Assembly: GCA_965221795.1 (NCBI GenBank)
Contig: OZ244914.1
Span: 3,038,001 to 3,102,000 of the forward strand
Length of the DNA stretch: 64,000 nucleotides
DNA from: VYFG01 sp965221795
Lineage (GTDB): Bacteria > Pseudomonadota > Gammaproteobacteria > Arenicellales > Poriferihabitantaceae
Direction: 5' to 3'
Positions 44,708 to 53,700 of this stretch are shown here, piece after piece. The notes under the pieces were generated by a model. The model ran no database searches and was not told the DNA's origin. It was given only the letters and a program-made list of their open reading frames with translations. How positions within the stretch are numbered: the first letter of the stretch is position 1; the number at the start of each line of letters is the position of its first letter. The position numbers and the translations under genes were made by a program.

Positions 44708-45526
44708 ATGCCCGAACTACCCGAAGTTGAAACTACCCGACGCGGAATTGCTCCCTATCTCGAATTTGCCGCGATTCGTCGGCTGACCGTTCGTAACCGA
44801 AATCTGCGCTGGCCTGTCCCCATGACACTTGAAGACCGGGTGCAGGGGCAAGTCATCCGCGTCGTCGAAAGACGAGGTAAATATCTGCTGTTGGGTGTCG
44901 GGGATGGCGGCATGTTAGTGCATCTGGGGATGTCGGGTTCCTTGCGGGTGCTGTCAGATCCCCTCCCGAGCCCCGGCCCCCATGATCATTTCGACCTGGA
45001 TCTTGACAAAGGCCAGGTCCTCCGGTTTCGGGACCCTCGGCGGTTTGGCTGTCTGCTATGGCAATCCGGTGACATGTATCAGCATCCGTTGTTGGCACGG
45101 TTGGGAATGGAGCCGCTATCCGATGATTTTGCTGGAGAAAAACTGTGGTTGGCAAGCCAAGCTCGCCGGACCACGATCAAGAACCTCCTGATGAATGGTC
45201 AGATAGTGGTCGGGATTGGCAACATCTATGCATCAGAGGCCCTGTTTGAAGCGGGCATTCATCCAGGGTGCCGTGGTTATCGGATGTCCCGAAAGCGTTA
45301 TGATCGCCTGGTGATTGCTGTGCAAAATACGCTGCGAAGAGCCATTGAGCGGGGTGGTACTACCCTGCGAGACTTTACCAGTGCAGAGGGTCAACCCGGT
45401 TATTTTCATCAATCTCTGCAAGTGTACGATCGGGAAGGGAAATCCTGCTATCGTTGTGCGGCTAAAATCCGTAAGGTGGTGATGGCGCAGCGTTCAACGT
45501 ATTATTGCCCACAGTGCCAGCACTAA
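44708..45526 (+). CDS. mutM: Formamidopyrimidine-DNA glycosylase
   Basis: A 272-residue bifunctional glycosylase/AP lyase that removes 8-oxoguanine and FaPy lesions. The ATG at 44708 is chosen because the mature protein must begin with Pro (PELPEVETTRRG); Pro1 is the catalytic nucleophile and Glu2 assists. The C-terminal zinc finger is complete, with CYRC and CPQC pairs. NIYASEALFEAGIHP is the typical helix-two-turn-helix region. Length equals that of E. coli Fpg (269) within a few residues. The gene starts 60 bp from the divergent ferredoxin-reductase gene. Confidence 0.96.
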   Translation: MPELPEVETTRRGIAPYLEFAAIRRLTVRNRNLRWPVPMTLEDRVQGQVIRVVERRGKYLLLGVGDGGMLVHLGMSGSLRVLSDPLPSPGPHDHFDLDLDKGQVLRFRDPRRFGCLLWQSGDMYQHPLLARLGMEPLSDDFAGEKLWLASQARRTTIKNLLMNGQIVVGIGNIYASEALFEAGIHPGCRGYRMSRKRYDRLVIAVQNTLRRAIERGGTTLRDFTSAEGQPGYFHQSLQVYDREGKSCYRCAAKIRKVVMAQRSTYYCPQCQH

Positions 45527-46106
45527 AACAGGCCGATGGCCGGGAGCGGATTGCGGTGCCGATTCGAACAGCGGAGTTGGGGCGTGTTCAGGCAAAAAAA
45601 TACGTCAACTGTGATCGCTGGGTTTCCTTTGATCAACGAGAGTGTCTTTTTGTCTGTTTTTGTGGTCAAGGCTTGAGAACAGCCATGAATATTATTTCTG
45701 ACACTTTGACTCCAACTCAGCCGTCAAAGCGAGAAACGGAGCGTGAATATGGCATGCCCAAAGAGGACTTCTGGGGCAACGCTGACGACGGTGTCGAGCG
45801 GTACCTTCAGGGCGGACAACGGACTGCTGCGAGATATGGAAGCTTGCTGGTGTCTGCAGTATAAGCGTTTTTGCGTGAAATTCGGCGAAATTTGCTCTTG
45901 CGAGGGCCGCCCGGCTATCGGTTATGCATTCCTGGGATATGTCCCGTTCCAATCCGATCGGGTCGGGGATTCCATTCTTGGAAAACCCCGTCAAACCACC
46001 ACCCCACAAAGGTGGAAGGGGATTCTCGACCCGAAACTCCCGGTCCAAACGGTGTGAATTCGGTAGATTGCCTGAATTTTCGGTGTTCAAAGCTTGCCAG
46101 AATGTA
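45527..46106. other. Non-coding region downstream of mutM
   Basis: About 580 bp with no recognisable gene. Short open frames exist on both strands but show no family pattern or good ribosome site. The region leads into the promoter/operator candidate of the porin-like gene. Confidence 0.5.
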
Positions 46107-46134
46107 TATAATATGTAGTCGACTAGTAGTCGAC
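46107..46134 (+). promoter_or_regulatory. -10 element with adjoining palindromic operator candidate (porin-like gene)
   Basis: TATAAT (46107-46112) is a perfect -10 box; the best -35 match is the weak TTCAAA at 46086-46091 with a 15-base spacer. Starting 6 bases after the -10 box is a perfect inverted repeat, GTCGACTA (46118-46125) and TAGTCGAC (46127-46134), with one base between. This is where transcription would begin, so a bound dimer would block it. The regulator is unknown. Confidence 0.4.
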
Positions 46135-46342
46135 CTCTCCGCACTGACTGCCCAAAGGCACTTCACGTAGTATGAACTGGCTTCCAGACACTGGGTTGGC
46201 AATTCGACGTTCCACATCAAGGTTCCAGGCCGGAGGCCTTTCGGGGCTGAGGTTGTGGGGGTCGTTGTATCCCAGTTCTCGACGGGCGCAGTCGCGGCTT
46301 GGACAGCAGAGAGTAGTATGGTGTCCGGAAATTGGGTTCAGT

Positions 46343-47515
46343 ATGTTGCTAGCCGTAGTGTTCCTGATGGCAATGTCCCACGTACATGCTGCGGAGGATG
46401 TAAAGGCGTCCAGTGGCTCAGTAGATGGGATACAGCCGCTGGGATTGGACTGTGCAGGCGCTAATGGGCTCTTGCTCAACGCGGCGAGAAGCGGCTCTTC
46501 CTGCCGGGTCCAGACGGAAGCCGTTGTGGTCACTGAGTCCCATGCTCCCTTCTCCAATGCTCTTCAGGACTCCCCCGATGACGCGTTGCATGTGACATCG
46601 GTTCTGGAATTTGAGGTCCAGGAAGGAGAAGCCGGGCCGTTTGATCATCAGGAAGTGGATCTCGCTTTTTCCGATGACTCGGCGGCTGTGGTGGGGGATG
46701 TTTACATCCGAAGGGTCTCCACGACCTTGGCCGGCTCCAAGGGGACCCTGACAGTAGGCAACAACTGGAGCAATTTCCAGGATTTTCTTCCTCTGCAGGG
46801 CGGGGCTCCAGCCAGTAAGGGACTGACGGCCGAACAGTTGTCCTGGGCCACACAGAACCGGTTAGGAGAGCTCAAGGTTGCTGTGGAAAGGGACTATGGT
46901 TTGGTTGGGGAGCCGCCTCTCTCCGCCGCCGGAGTTTCGCTGATCGATGGCGATAGTGAGCGCATCTCTGCTTCTCCCAGTCTCTCCTTGTCCTGGCATG
47001 GTCATACCGAGAACCAGCAAAGCCAGTATGGGATTTCGGCGATGGGACGTGAACTGGAACTGGCGAATTATGAAAACTCTGGCACTTCCACCACCACGAC
47101 GGGTTGGGGGCTGAATCTGTTTGGCGGCTGGCGCTTCGGCGAATTTTTTGCTGCCCTGAGTGTCACGTTGGGCAATAGTATTGACAGTTTTATTTTGGGC
47201 AGGGAAGGAAACCGTGAAGTCGCCAAGGTGGCGACCCGGTACCTCTCTCCTGGAAGCTCGGTCAATATCAATCCGTCTTTGCATTATCGCTTGAGTGACC
47301 AGTCGAACCTCCATCTTTCCGTCAATCGGTTTTCGTCGGAACTGGAAGACACTCCTCATGGTGTGGAAACGCTGGACACCATCCATCTAGGCTACTCTTG
47401 GTCTCCATGGCCAAGCGCCCGCTTGGGCATTGAGTTTGTCGGTAAGGATGTCGAGGGAGTAGGACCCATGGAAGACTCCAACAAAGTCAATATCCAGGCC
47501 AGCAAACGCTTTTAG
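46343..47515 (+). CDS. Porin-like outer-membrane beta-barrel protein
   Basis: About 390 residues. A hydrophobic signal segment (MLLAVVFLMAMSHVHA) probably ends at HVHA-AED. The mature chain has alternating beta-strand patterns and TVGNNWSNFQDF, a segment seen in DcaP-like porins. It ends KVNIQASKRF, with the C-terminal Phe that the BAM machinery recognises. The frame is open up to an ATG at 46172, which would put 57 unusual residues before the signal. I prefer 46343, although its signal lacks a positive n-region and the ribosome site is poor, so the start is uncertain. Residues about 20-60 before the barrel contain two Cys. The likely role is passive uptake of an anionic or small organic solute. 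Confidence 0.7.
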   Translation: MLLAVVFLMAMSHVHAAEDVKASSGSVDGIQPLGLDCAGANGLLLNAARSGSSCRVQTEAVVVTESHAPFSNALQDSPDDALHVTSVLEFEVQEGEAGPFDHQEVDLAFSDDSAAVVGDVYIRRVSTTLAGSKGTLTVGNNWSNFQDFLPLQGGAPASKGLTAEQLSWATQNRLGELKVAVERDYGLVGEPPLSAAGVSLIDGDSERISASPSLSLSWHGHTENQQSQYGISAMGRELELANYENSGTSTTTTGWGLNLFGGWRFGEFFAALSVTLGNSIDSFILGREGNREVAKVATRYLSPGSSVNINPSLHYRLSDQSNLHLSVNRFSSELEDTPHGVETLDTIHLGYSWSPWPSARLGIEFVGKDVEGVGPMEDSNKVNIQASKRF

Positions 47516-47612
47516 TCGTTCTTTTTCCGGGTCCTTCGGCAAGGGTTCGGCGTGGGAATGTCCGTTCGTATCGCAATCAAAATCCGTGGGTCATGGTCGT
47601 CCGCGTGTCTGA

Positions 47613-49097
47613 TCAGCCGATGGCAGGCAGTTCACCAAATTTACGGCTGAAGCGTGTCGGTGGTAACAGAAATGGCTCATTGTCCATTGGATGGTTTTGT
47701 ATAACGTCGGTTTCTTTGGCGATTTCCCGGGAGAGGTCGGGGCTCTGTTCCAACTCCGACAGACGGTTTGCATGACTCTTTCGGATCTTTGAGTGGCTCG
47801 CTTGGGAGCGGGGTACTTTGGGAGCCAGGGGATCGGTGCTCTTTCGTGATTCCCGGGACTTCTTCTCTCCGGCATTCGCTTTACTGGGCTGCTTCTTGGA
47901 GGGGGATCTGGCTGGAATGACGATAGGGTCCAGCAGTTTCGGATCAATCGATAACTTGGGCAGACTGTGGCCGATATACGTTTCGATATCCATGATCGAG
48001 TAGGCATATTTCTCACAAATAAAACTGACGGCTTCGCCACTGGCCCCGGCTCTGGCCGTTCTGCCAATCCGATGCACATAATCCTCTGCATCACTGGGCA
48101 AATCATAGTTGAACACATGGCTCACGGAAGCAATATGCAGCCCACGGGCGGCAACATCCGTAGCGACCAGAACGCGTCGCTTACCCTCCTTGAATTGTGC
48201 CAGGAGCTTTTCCCGCTTTTTCTGCGGTACATCTCCAGATAGGGTGCCGCTGTTCACTCCATTGGCTTCCAGTGTCTTCGACACTGCATCTGCGGCTTGA
48301 CGGGTATTGACGAATACCAGGATCCGGTCAGAATGAATCTGCTTCAGCATATTCACCAGCAGAGGTAACTTTTCCTCATTTCCGGGGTAATAGCTGCTCT
48401 CGGTAACTTTGTCTGCGACCACTTCTTCATCATCAATTCGGATTTCCATGGGGCTGTTCATATGCTCATAGGCGAGCTCCATGACACGATACGACAAGGT
48501 GGCGGAAAAAAGCAGGTTGAGTCTCTGCTCAGCGGGTGGCATGCGGCGGAGCAGGAACCGGATATCGCGGATGAACCCGAGATCAAACATTCGGTCTGCT
48601 TCGTCCAGGATGGCGACTTCGACATGCGTCAGGGAGTAGAGGCCCTGTCGATGGAAATCAATCAGTCGACCGGGGGTGCCGATCACAATGTCGTTATTTC
48701 CAGACAGCATGTGCTTTTGCTGCTCATAGCCTGTGCCGCCGTAGATTAAGCCAATATCCAGTTCCGTGTGCCGGTTAAGCAATATGGCATCTTTATGAAT
48801 CTGGATCGCCAGTTCGCGGGTGGGAGCGAGGATCAGAGCTCGGGGTTCACCTTCCTGATGCCCGGCCAGGGGTGGTTGAGTCAGTAGTCGATGACAGCAG
48901 GCCAAGAGGAATGCGATTGTCTTTCCGGTGCCAGTTTTCGCCTGACCGGCGACATCCGACCCGCTCAGAGCATGGGGAAGGGACTGGGCCTGGATTGGGG
49001 TGCAAAACGTAAAACCGGCTTCTTCGAGGCCGCGCAATAATCGTCCATCCAAAGAAAGTTCGTTGAATTTCTGATCCGTAAGATGATTCTCTGCCAT
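47613..49097 (-). CDS. rhlB: DEAD-box ATP-dependent RNA helicase RhlB
   Basis: A 494-residue DEAD-box helicase. It has the Q-motif region TPIQAQSLPHALSGSDVAGQ, motif I AKTGTGKT, DEAD in ILDEADRMFDLGF, SAT in LFSATLSYRV, and HRIGRTARAG near the C-terminal domain end. The start MAENHLTDQKF and the MDIETYIGHSLP segment match RhlB, the RNA helicase of the degradosome. A basic C-terminal tail (about 420-494) is longer than in E. coli RhlB (421) and probably binds RNA. It is divergent from trxA-rho, as in E. coli, which supports the assignment. Confidence 0.93.
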   Translation of the reverse strand: MAENHLTDQKFNELSLDGRLLRGLEEAGFTFCTPIQAQSLPHALSGSDVAGQAKTGTGKTIAFLLACCHRLLTQPPLAGHQEGEPRALILAPTRELAIQIHKDAILLNRHTELDIGLIYGGTGYEQQKHMLSGNNDIVIGTPGRLIDFHRQGLYSLTHVEVAILDEADRMFDLGFIRDIRFLLRRMPPAEQRLNLLFSATLSYRVMELAYEHMNSPMEIRIDDEEVVADKVTESSYYPGNEEKLPLLVNMLKQIHSDRILVFVNTRQAADAVSKTLEANGVNSGTLSGDVPQKKREKLLAQFKEGKRRVLVATDVAARGLHIASVSHVFNYDLPSDAEDYVHRIGRTARAGASGEAVSFICEKYAYSIMDIETYIGHSLPKLSIDPKLLDPIVIPARSPSKKQPSKANAGEKKSRESRKSTDPLAPKVPRSQASHSKIRKSHANRLSELEQSPDLSREIAKETDVIQNHPMDNEPFLLPPTRFSRKFGELPAIG

Positions 49098-49760
49098 GTG
49101 TCGGTTGAGCCTTTACTATCGAAGCTTGATGTCCGGTTTCAGGAAATTAGGGGCGGGATTATATATAACCAATGGTGCACCATGGCGTTTGATTCGATCA
49201 TCCCGGCGGGTCACATCGCCCAGTGTAGGATGGATCTGACTCGCTGGCAGACTCTCGAACTCTCGGTGATACACAGTTTTGACACGGCTCCCTGCGCCAA
49301 ACCCATCGGATCTTATCGTTTTCAGGGGCTCTGAGGGAGTTTGCAGAGTGCTGACCGATGCTTCGAGTCCCGGTTGGAAAAAGATCGGATGAGCAGAGGT
49401 AAGGTATGCTTGTCAGAGGGCGGCAGGGGTTTACAGGGATCTCCATTCGGCCATCTCGGCCCGCTGCCGCTCAAAGGCACTATTCATACACTCGAAAGCC
49501 AGCCGGGTTTCCCCAGCCAACTGGGCAATGTCCGTTCAGTATTCCGCTTGCTTGGTAGTTATGGGTTCCTCCAAGGCATGACACTTTTCGGATTAATTCA
49601 TTACCAGATTCCATGTCACCAGTATAGCACGGCTTCGGAATGCGGACGACCCCTTGTAGCCATGCCATTTCATATGTAATGCAAAAAATGGCTTGATTCG
49701 GTTGGCAGGTGACGGCATATTATAATTACAACGACTCGTTCTCTCACGTAGGCAAGCCCC
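49098..49760. other. Divergent region between rhlB and trxA
   Basis: 663 bp with no convincing gene. A TATAAT at 49721-49726 lies about 35 bases before the trxA start. TTGGCA at 49702-49707 is only 13 bases upstream of it, so that promoter match is imperfect. On the other strand an AT-rich TATATAAT at about 49159-49166 may serve rhlB. The central 400 bp hold short open frames without family signals. Confidence 0.45.
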
Positions 49761-50090
49761 ATGTCCAATAAGATTGTGTATACCAGCGATGAATCCTTTG
49801 AGCAAGATGTATTGAACTCTACTCTCCCGGTCCTGGTTGATTTCTGGGCAGAATGGTGTGGGCCCTGCAAGATGGTTTCTCCAATCTTGGATGAGATTGC
49901 CGACGAATATGGTGACCGACTTAAGATAGCCAAGCTGAATATTGAACCCAATCCGGAAACGCCGAAAAAATACAGGGTCCAAAGCATTCCGACTCTCATG
50001 TTGTTCAAAGACGGGAACGTGGAAGATACCAAGATCGGGGCCGTCTCAAAATCCCAACTACGTGACTTCATCATTCGAAGTATTGATTGA
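49761..50090 (+). CDS. trxA: Thioredoxin 1
   Basis: A 109-residue thioredoxin with the active site WCGPC (Cys33 and Cys36) in DFWAEWCGPCKMVSP. It also has the conserved cis-Pro region SIPTLMLFKDG. It reduces disulfides in ribonucleotide reductase, methionine sulfoxide reductase and other cytoplasmic proteins. Length equals that of E. coli TrxA. It lies between divergent rhlB and downstream rho, the classic gammaproteobacterial order. Confidence 0.97.
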   Translation: MSNKIVYTSDESFEQDVLNSTLPVLVDFWAEWCGPCKMVSPILDEIADEYGDRLKIAKLNIEPNPETPKKYRVQSIPTLMLFKDGNVEDTKIGAVSKSQLRDFIIRSID

Positions 50091-50713
50091 GGTTGGGTGT
50101 GATCAATCGGAATGATGAGCGAATGACATTCCTGTATTGATCCGACAGGTACGCGAAGTCTGCATAAGGGAGGGAGCAGCGAGAATGAAAGTAGACAAGC
50201 CTTTGCATTTCAGAGGATGGGGTCGGGAACTCTTTCTTATCATTGGCTTGGCTTTCTCCGATCAGTGGTCAGCGGCTCCGTTTTGTATACCGATTGGTGT
50301 TACTGCAAGCCACTGTCAGCTTGGACGGCTTGCTGCATGACATCTCTGACGGAGAAATAGATGCGGATCAGGAGGGCATTTTCTGGATAATAATCCGCAG
50401 GCTTGATGAGTGCAGGGGTGGAGGAAGCCGGTTCTTGTCAGGTCCGCAGGCAGATCATCCAGAATGTTGTCAGCTGCCGTGGTCTATCATATGATGGTTG
50501 ATCATATCTACGGACTCTGTCATACTCCGCTGGCAAAAGCTGGACATCTCACCACTACGGCATTATCATTCGCTGATATTCACATCCTCCTTGCAGTTGC
50601 TCCGACTGCACCAGAATTTTCCCCGGCAGTAATCCGTCTGATTGATGCCGGGTATTGAAACCTCACTTCGAGCGCAAGGTTCCGCGCATTCACTCCAACC
50701 ACACGATCTTCCC
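50091..50713. other. Long leader between trxA and rho
   Basis: 624 bp without a clear gene. A 51-codon frame at 50185-50340 (MKVDKPLHFRGWG) has a GGAGGG ribosome-site-like motif about 13 bases before it and a hydrophobic centre; it could be a small membrane or leader peptide but is unproven. In E. coli the rho gene has a long leader where Rho terminates its own transcription. This region may serve the same purpose. Confidence 0.45.
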
Positions 50714-52057
50714 ATGTCGATCAGTCCAGAACTCAAACAGAAACCGCATCGGAATCTGCACAGACAACACATCCCCCAGGAATTCCAGGATTTACCTCCC
50801 ATCAGCCTTACGGACCTCAAAGAAAAGAAACCGGTCGAACTGGCAGAGTTGGCCAGAGAACTGAATCTGGATAACATCACCCGTCTTCGGAAACAGGACC
50901 AGATTTTTGCCATTCTGAAGACCCTGACCCGAAAGGGCCAGAGGATCATGGGAGAGGGTGTGGTGGAGATTCTGCAGGATGGATTTGGGTTTTTGCGCTC
51001 AGCTACATCTTCCTATTTGGCCGGGCCGGATGATATCTACATGTCCCCAAGCCAGATCCGTCGATTTGGATTGCGTACTGGAGATACCGTATCCGGCCAG
51101 ATTCGTCCCCCCAAGGAATCCGAGCGTTATTTTGCCTTACTGAAAGTCGAGCAGATCAACTTCCAGACTCCCGAAGAGGCCAAAAAGAAAATCCTGTTCG
51201 AGAACCTGACACCACTGCATCCGGAAGAGCGTCTGAAGCTGGAAAGAGAGAATGGATCGAGTGAGGACCTGACCGGACGGGTGATTGACCTGATTGCTCC
51301 GATCGGCAAAGGGCAACGAGGATTGATTGTTTCGGCCCCCAAGACCGGAAAGACGGTCATGCTCCAGCAAATGGCACAGTCGATCACGGCGATGAATCCG
51401 GAAGTTATGCTGATGGTGCTCCTGATTGACGAACGACCCGAAGAAGTGACAGAGATGCAGCGGACAGTCCGGGGGGAGGTCGTTTCCAGCACCTTCGACG
51501 AGCCGGCGGCCCGTCATGTGCAGGTTGCGGAAATGGTCATTGAGAAAGCCAAGAGACTGGTCGAGCACAAACGGGATGTGGTGATTCTGCTGGATTCTAT
51601 TACCCGTCTTGCCAGAGCGTACAACACTGTGGCTCCGGCATCGGGTAAGGTGCTGACCGGGGGAGTGGATTCCAATGCGTTGCAAAGGCCCAAGCGTTTT
51701 TTTGGTGCGGCGAGGAATATCGAAGAGGGAGGCAGTCTGACCATCCTTGCCACGGCCTTGATTGATACTGGCTCCAAGATGGATGACATTATCTATGAAG
51801 AGTTCAAAGGGACCGGCAATATGGAGGTTCATCTGGACCGTCGGATTTCGGAGAAGCGGGTGTACCCGGCGATGAATATCAATCGCTCCGGTACCCGTCG
51901 TGAAGAATTGCTGACAGACCCGGCCGAACTGCAGAAAATCTGGTTACTTCGCAAACTGCTGCATCCCATGGATGATCTCCAGGCAATTGAATTTCTGATC
52001 GACAAATTGAAGGCCACCAAGAACAATGCCGAATTCATCAAGTCGATGAACCGGTGA
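50714..52057 (+). CDS. rho: Transcription termination factor Rho
   Basis: A 447-residue Rho, the hexameric RNA-dependent ATPase that ends transcription. The OB-fold RNA-binding domain contains GFGFLRSATSSYLAGPDDIY. Walker A is APKTGKT (208-214), Walker B lies in MVLLIDERPEE, and the secondary-site segment VTEMQRTVRGEV is present. Compared with the 419 residues of E. coli Rho it has about 29 extra residues at the N-terminus (MSISPELKQKPHRN), basic and probably disordered. The ATG at 50714 is used; the frame is open to an ATG at 50642. trxA lies 624 bp upstream. Confidence 0.96.
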   Translation: MSISPELKQKPHRNLHRQHIPQEFQDLPPISLTDLKEKKPVELAELARELNLDNITRLRKQDQIFAILKTLTRKGQRIMGEGVVEILQDGFGFLRSATSSYLAGPDDIYMSPSQIRRFGLRTGDTVSGQIRPPKESERYFALLKVEQINFQTPEEAKKKILFENLTPLHPEERLKLERENGSSEDLTGRVIDLIAPIGKGQRGLIVSAPKTGKTVMLQQMAQSITAMNPEVMLMVLLIDERPEEVTEMQRTVRGEVVSSTFDEPAARHVQVAEMVIEKAKRLVEHKRDVVILLDSITRLARAYNTVAPASGKVLTGGVDSNALQRPKRFFGAARNIEEGGSLTILATALIDTGSKMDDIIYEEFKGTGNMEVHLDRRISEKRVYPAMNINRSGTRREELLTDPAELQKIWLLRKLLHPMDDLQAIEFLIDKLKATKNNAEFIKSMNR

Positions 52058-52442
52058 CTCCGCTGCTGTCGATTTCAATCCGGTCCATGGCATTGGTCAA
52101 ATATGCTGGCAGGGGATTTCCTTGGTTTGCCGCATCAATCATATTTCGCACCAGCCGTGGACAATTGACCTTCTCCGAATCGGCTAAGGAGAAAGAACTC
52201 ACCGCCCCGTGGGGTGGCTATCCGCAGCTGGTTTCCCCGGCAATGTAACGGCGAATGTTGTTCATCGGAATGAGGTTGCAACGAATTCCTCTTCGACTTC
52301 GTCGTCCGGAACATCAAAACGTGAACGGCCGTCGGGGACAGGAAAAAGTTTTACTTGAAATAGTTGATGATTTTCACTACCATCGCGCCTCTTCATTTTA
52401 TTCACTCAGTCTGCGGTGGCATCCGCGATTCAGGAGTCTGAC
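52058..52442. other. rho-rpmE intergenic region
   Basis: 385 bp with no gene seen. TTGAAA (52355-52360) and TACCAT (52378-52383) are separated by 17 bases and form a reasonable promoter for rpmE, ending about 60 bases before its ATG. A CAGGAG ribosome site lies at 52431-52436. Confidence 0.5.
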
Positions 52443-52646
52443 ATGAAACCAGACATTCATCCCGAGTACGGCGAAATCACGATCACCTGTGCCTGTGGCA
52501 ACAGTTTTCGAACCCGTTCCACCTTGGGGAGAGATTTGCATATCGAAATCTGCTCGGCTTGCCATCCATTTTATACAGGCAAGCAAAAGGTGGTAGATAC
52601 TGCGGGCCGGGTCGGGCGGTTCCAGGCCCGTTACAAGCGGAACTGA
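52443..52646 (+). CDS. rpmE: 50S ribosomal protein L31 (zinc-binding type)
   Basis: A 67-residue ribosomal protein L31 of the primary, zinc-containing type. Cys16 and Cys18 (ITCACGN) with Cys37 and Cys40 (IEICSACHPFYTGKQ) form the metal site. CSxCHPFYTGKQ is a signature of the family. The start at 52443 has CAGGAG six bases upstream; the frame continues nine codons further up without support. An intrinsic terminator follows at 52666-52693. No zinc-independent paralog is present in the window. Confidence 0.95.
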   Translation: MKPDIHPEYGEITITCACGNSFRTRSTLGRDLHIEICSACHPFYTGKQKVVDTAGRVGRFQARYKRN

Positions 52647-52665
52647 CGGAACTTTGAAAAGTCGG

Positions 52666-52693
52666 AAAAAAGGCGCCATGGCGGCGCCTTTTT
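52666..52693 (+). terminator. Intrinsic terminator after rpmE
   Basis: A GGCGCC stem (52672-52677) with loop ATGGC and GGCGCC (52683-52688) is flanked by six A before and five T after, a textbook Rho-independent terminator 20 bp past rpmE. The A/T tracts make it potentially usable in both directions. The loop contains the ATG that is a candidate start of prmB. Confidence 0.9.
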
Positions 52694-53694
52694 CATGCGC
52701 TCATCCCGGTCGGCAGTCTCGCGATAGCCACCAGTTCGATTCGGGATTGTGGCAACAAGGGAGGGAAGACGGCATCTTTTATGAGGATGCCTTGGAACTG
52801 GTCGCATCCAGTCTGGAAGCTTCTGGCGTCGACTTTGGCCAGGGAACCGGGTCGGCCGCAGTGGAGGCGAACTGGTTGGTCGCGACCGGTTGTAGCTTGC
52901 CACCTGCCGATTCTTCCTCTCATGCAGGTTACCAGCTCTCGCCGGATGTGTGGACGTGGATTGTGGAAACTCTCAGGGAGCGGGTTGAAACCCGTCAACC
53001 GATGGCGTATCTTCTTGGGCATGCATGGTTTGCCGGCTATCAGTTCTCGGTCGACAATCGGGCTCTCGTTCCCCGCTCATACTTCAGTGAGTGGATCCCG
53101 GACCGGTTTGCACCGTTCATCTACCCTGACGGTGTTCATTCCATCCTGGATCTGTGTTGCGGCTGTGGTTGCATTGGCATTACGGCCGCATTGGCATTTC
53201 CCCAAGCCAAGGTAGTACTCAGTGATCTTTCTGCAGATGCTCTAGAACTGGCGCACGAGAACATGGAACGACATGATGTGGCCGACCGGGTGTCGGTGCA
53301 TCTGGGAAATGGATTTGAGGGGATCGACCAGTGCTTTGACCTGATCCTATGTAATCCGCCCTATGTCGCCCGCCATCGCATGGAAGCCTTGCCGCCTGAG
53401 TATCAGGCGGAGCCGGAATTGGGCTTGATGGGAGGAGATGACGGACTGGACTTCATTACGCCGTTGCTGGAAAGCGCTGGTCGCCACCTCCACCCGGCGG
53501 GATCACTCATTGTGGAAGCAGGGAGTGCTGGTGAAGCAGTGCTGGAACGTTGGCCTGCAGTCCCTTTTTGCTGGCTCTCGACGGAATGTGAGGAACCAGT
53601 CTTATTCATGCTCAATGAGGCAGAACTGGCCCAGCACCAATTCTGCATGGAAGACATGCGTTTCCCATGCACATCTGCCACCTCACGCACATGA
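52678..53694 (+). CDS. prmB: Ribosomal protein L3 N5-glutamine methyltransferase (PrmB-like)
   Basis: A protein of up to 338 residues of the HemK/PrmB family, which methylates a glutamine of ribosomal protein L3 using S-adenosylmethionine. The SAM-binding motif is LDLCCGCGCIGI, the catalytic NPPY is in LILCNPPYVARHR, and VAYLxxxAWFxG-like PMAYLLGHAWFAGYQF is typical of PrmB. The start is uncertain: the ATG at 52678 lies in the loop of the rpmE terminator, while conserved sequence starts only near GIFYEDALELVASS (about 52770), where a TTG could serve. hemL follows after 6 bp. Confidence 0.85.
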   Translation: MAAPFSCAHPGRQSRDSHQFDSGLWQQGREDGIFYEDALELVASSLEASGVDFGQGTGSAAVEANWLVATGCSLPPADSSSHAGYQLSPDVWTWIVETLRERVETRQPMAYLLGHAWFAGYQFSVDNRALVPRSYFSEWIPDRFAPFIYPDGVHSILDLCCGCGCIGITAALAFPQAKVVLSDLSADALELAHENMERHDVADRVSVHLGNGFEGIDQCFDLILCNPPYVARHRMEALPPEYQAEPELGLMGGDDGLDFITPLLESAGRHLHPAGSLIVEAGSAGEAVLERWPAVPFCWLSTECEEPVLFMLNEAELAQHQFCMEDMRFPCTSATSRT

Positions 53695-53700
53695 CATACC

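Noticed and set aside
49702..49726. Strong sigma70 promoter for trxA
   Set aside because: TATAAT is good but the best -35 match is only 13 bases away, so I mention it only as a candidate.
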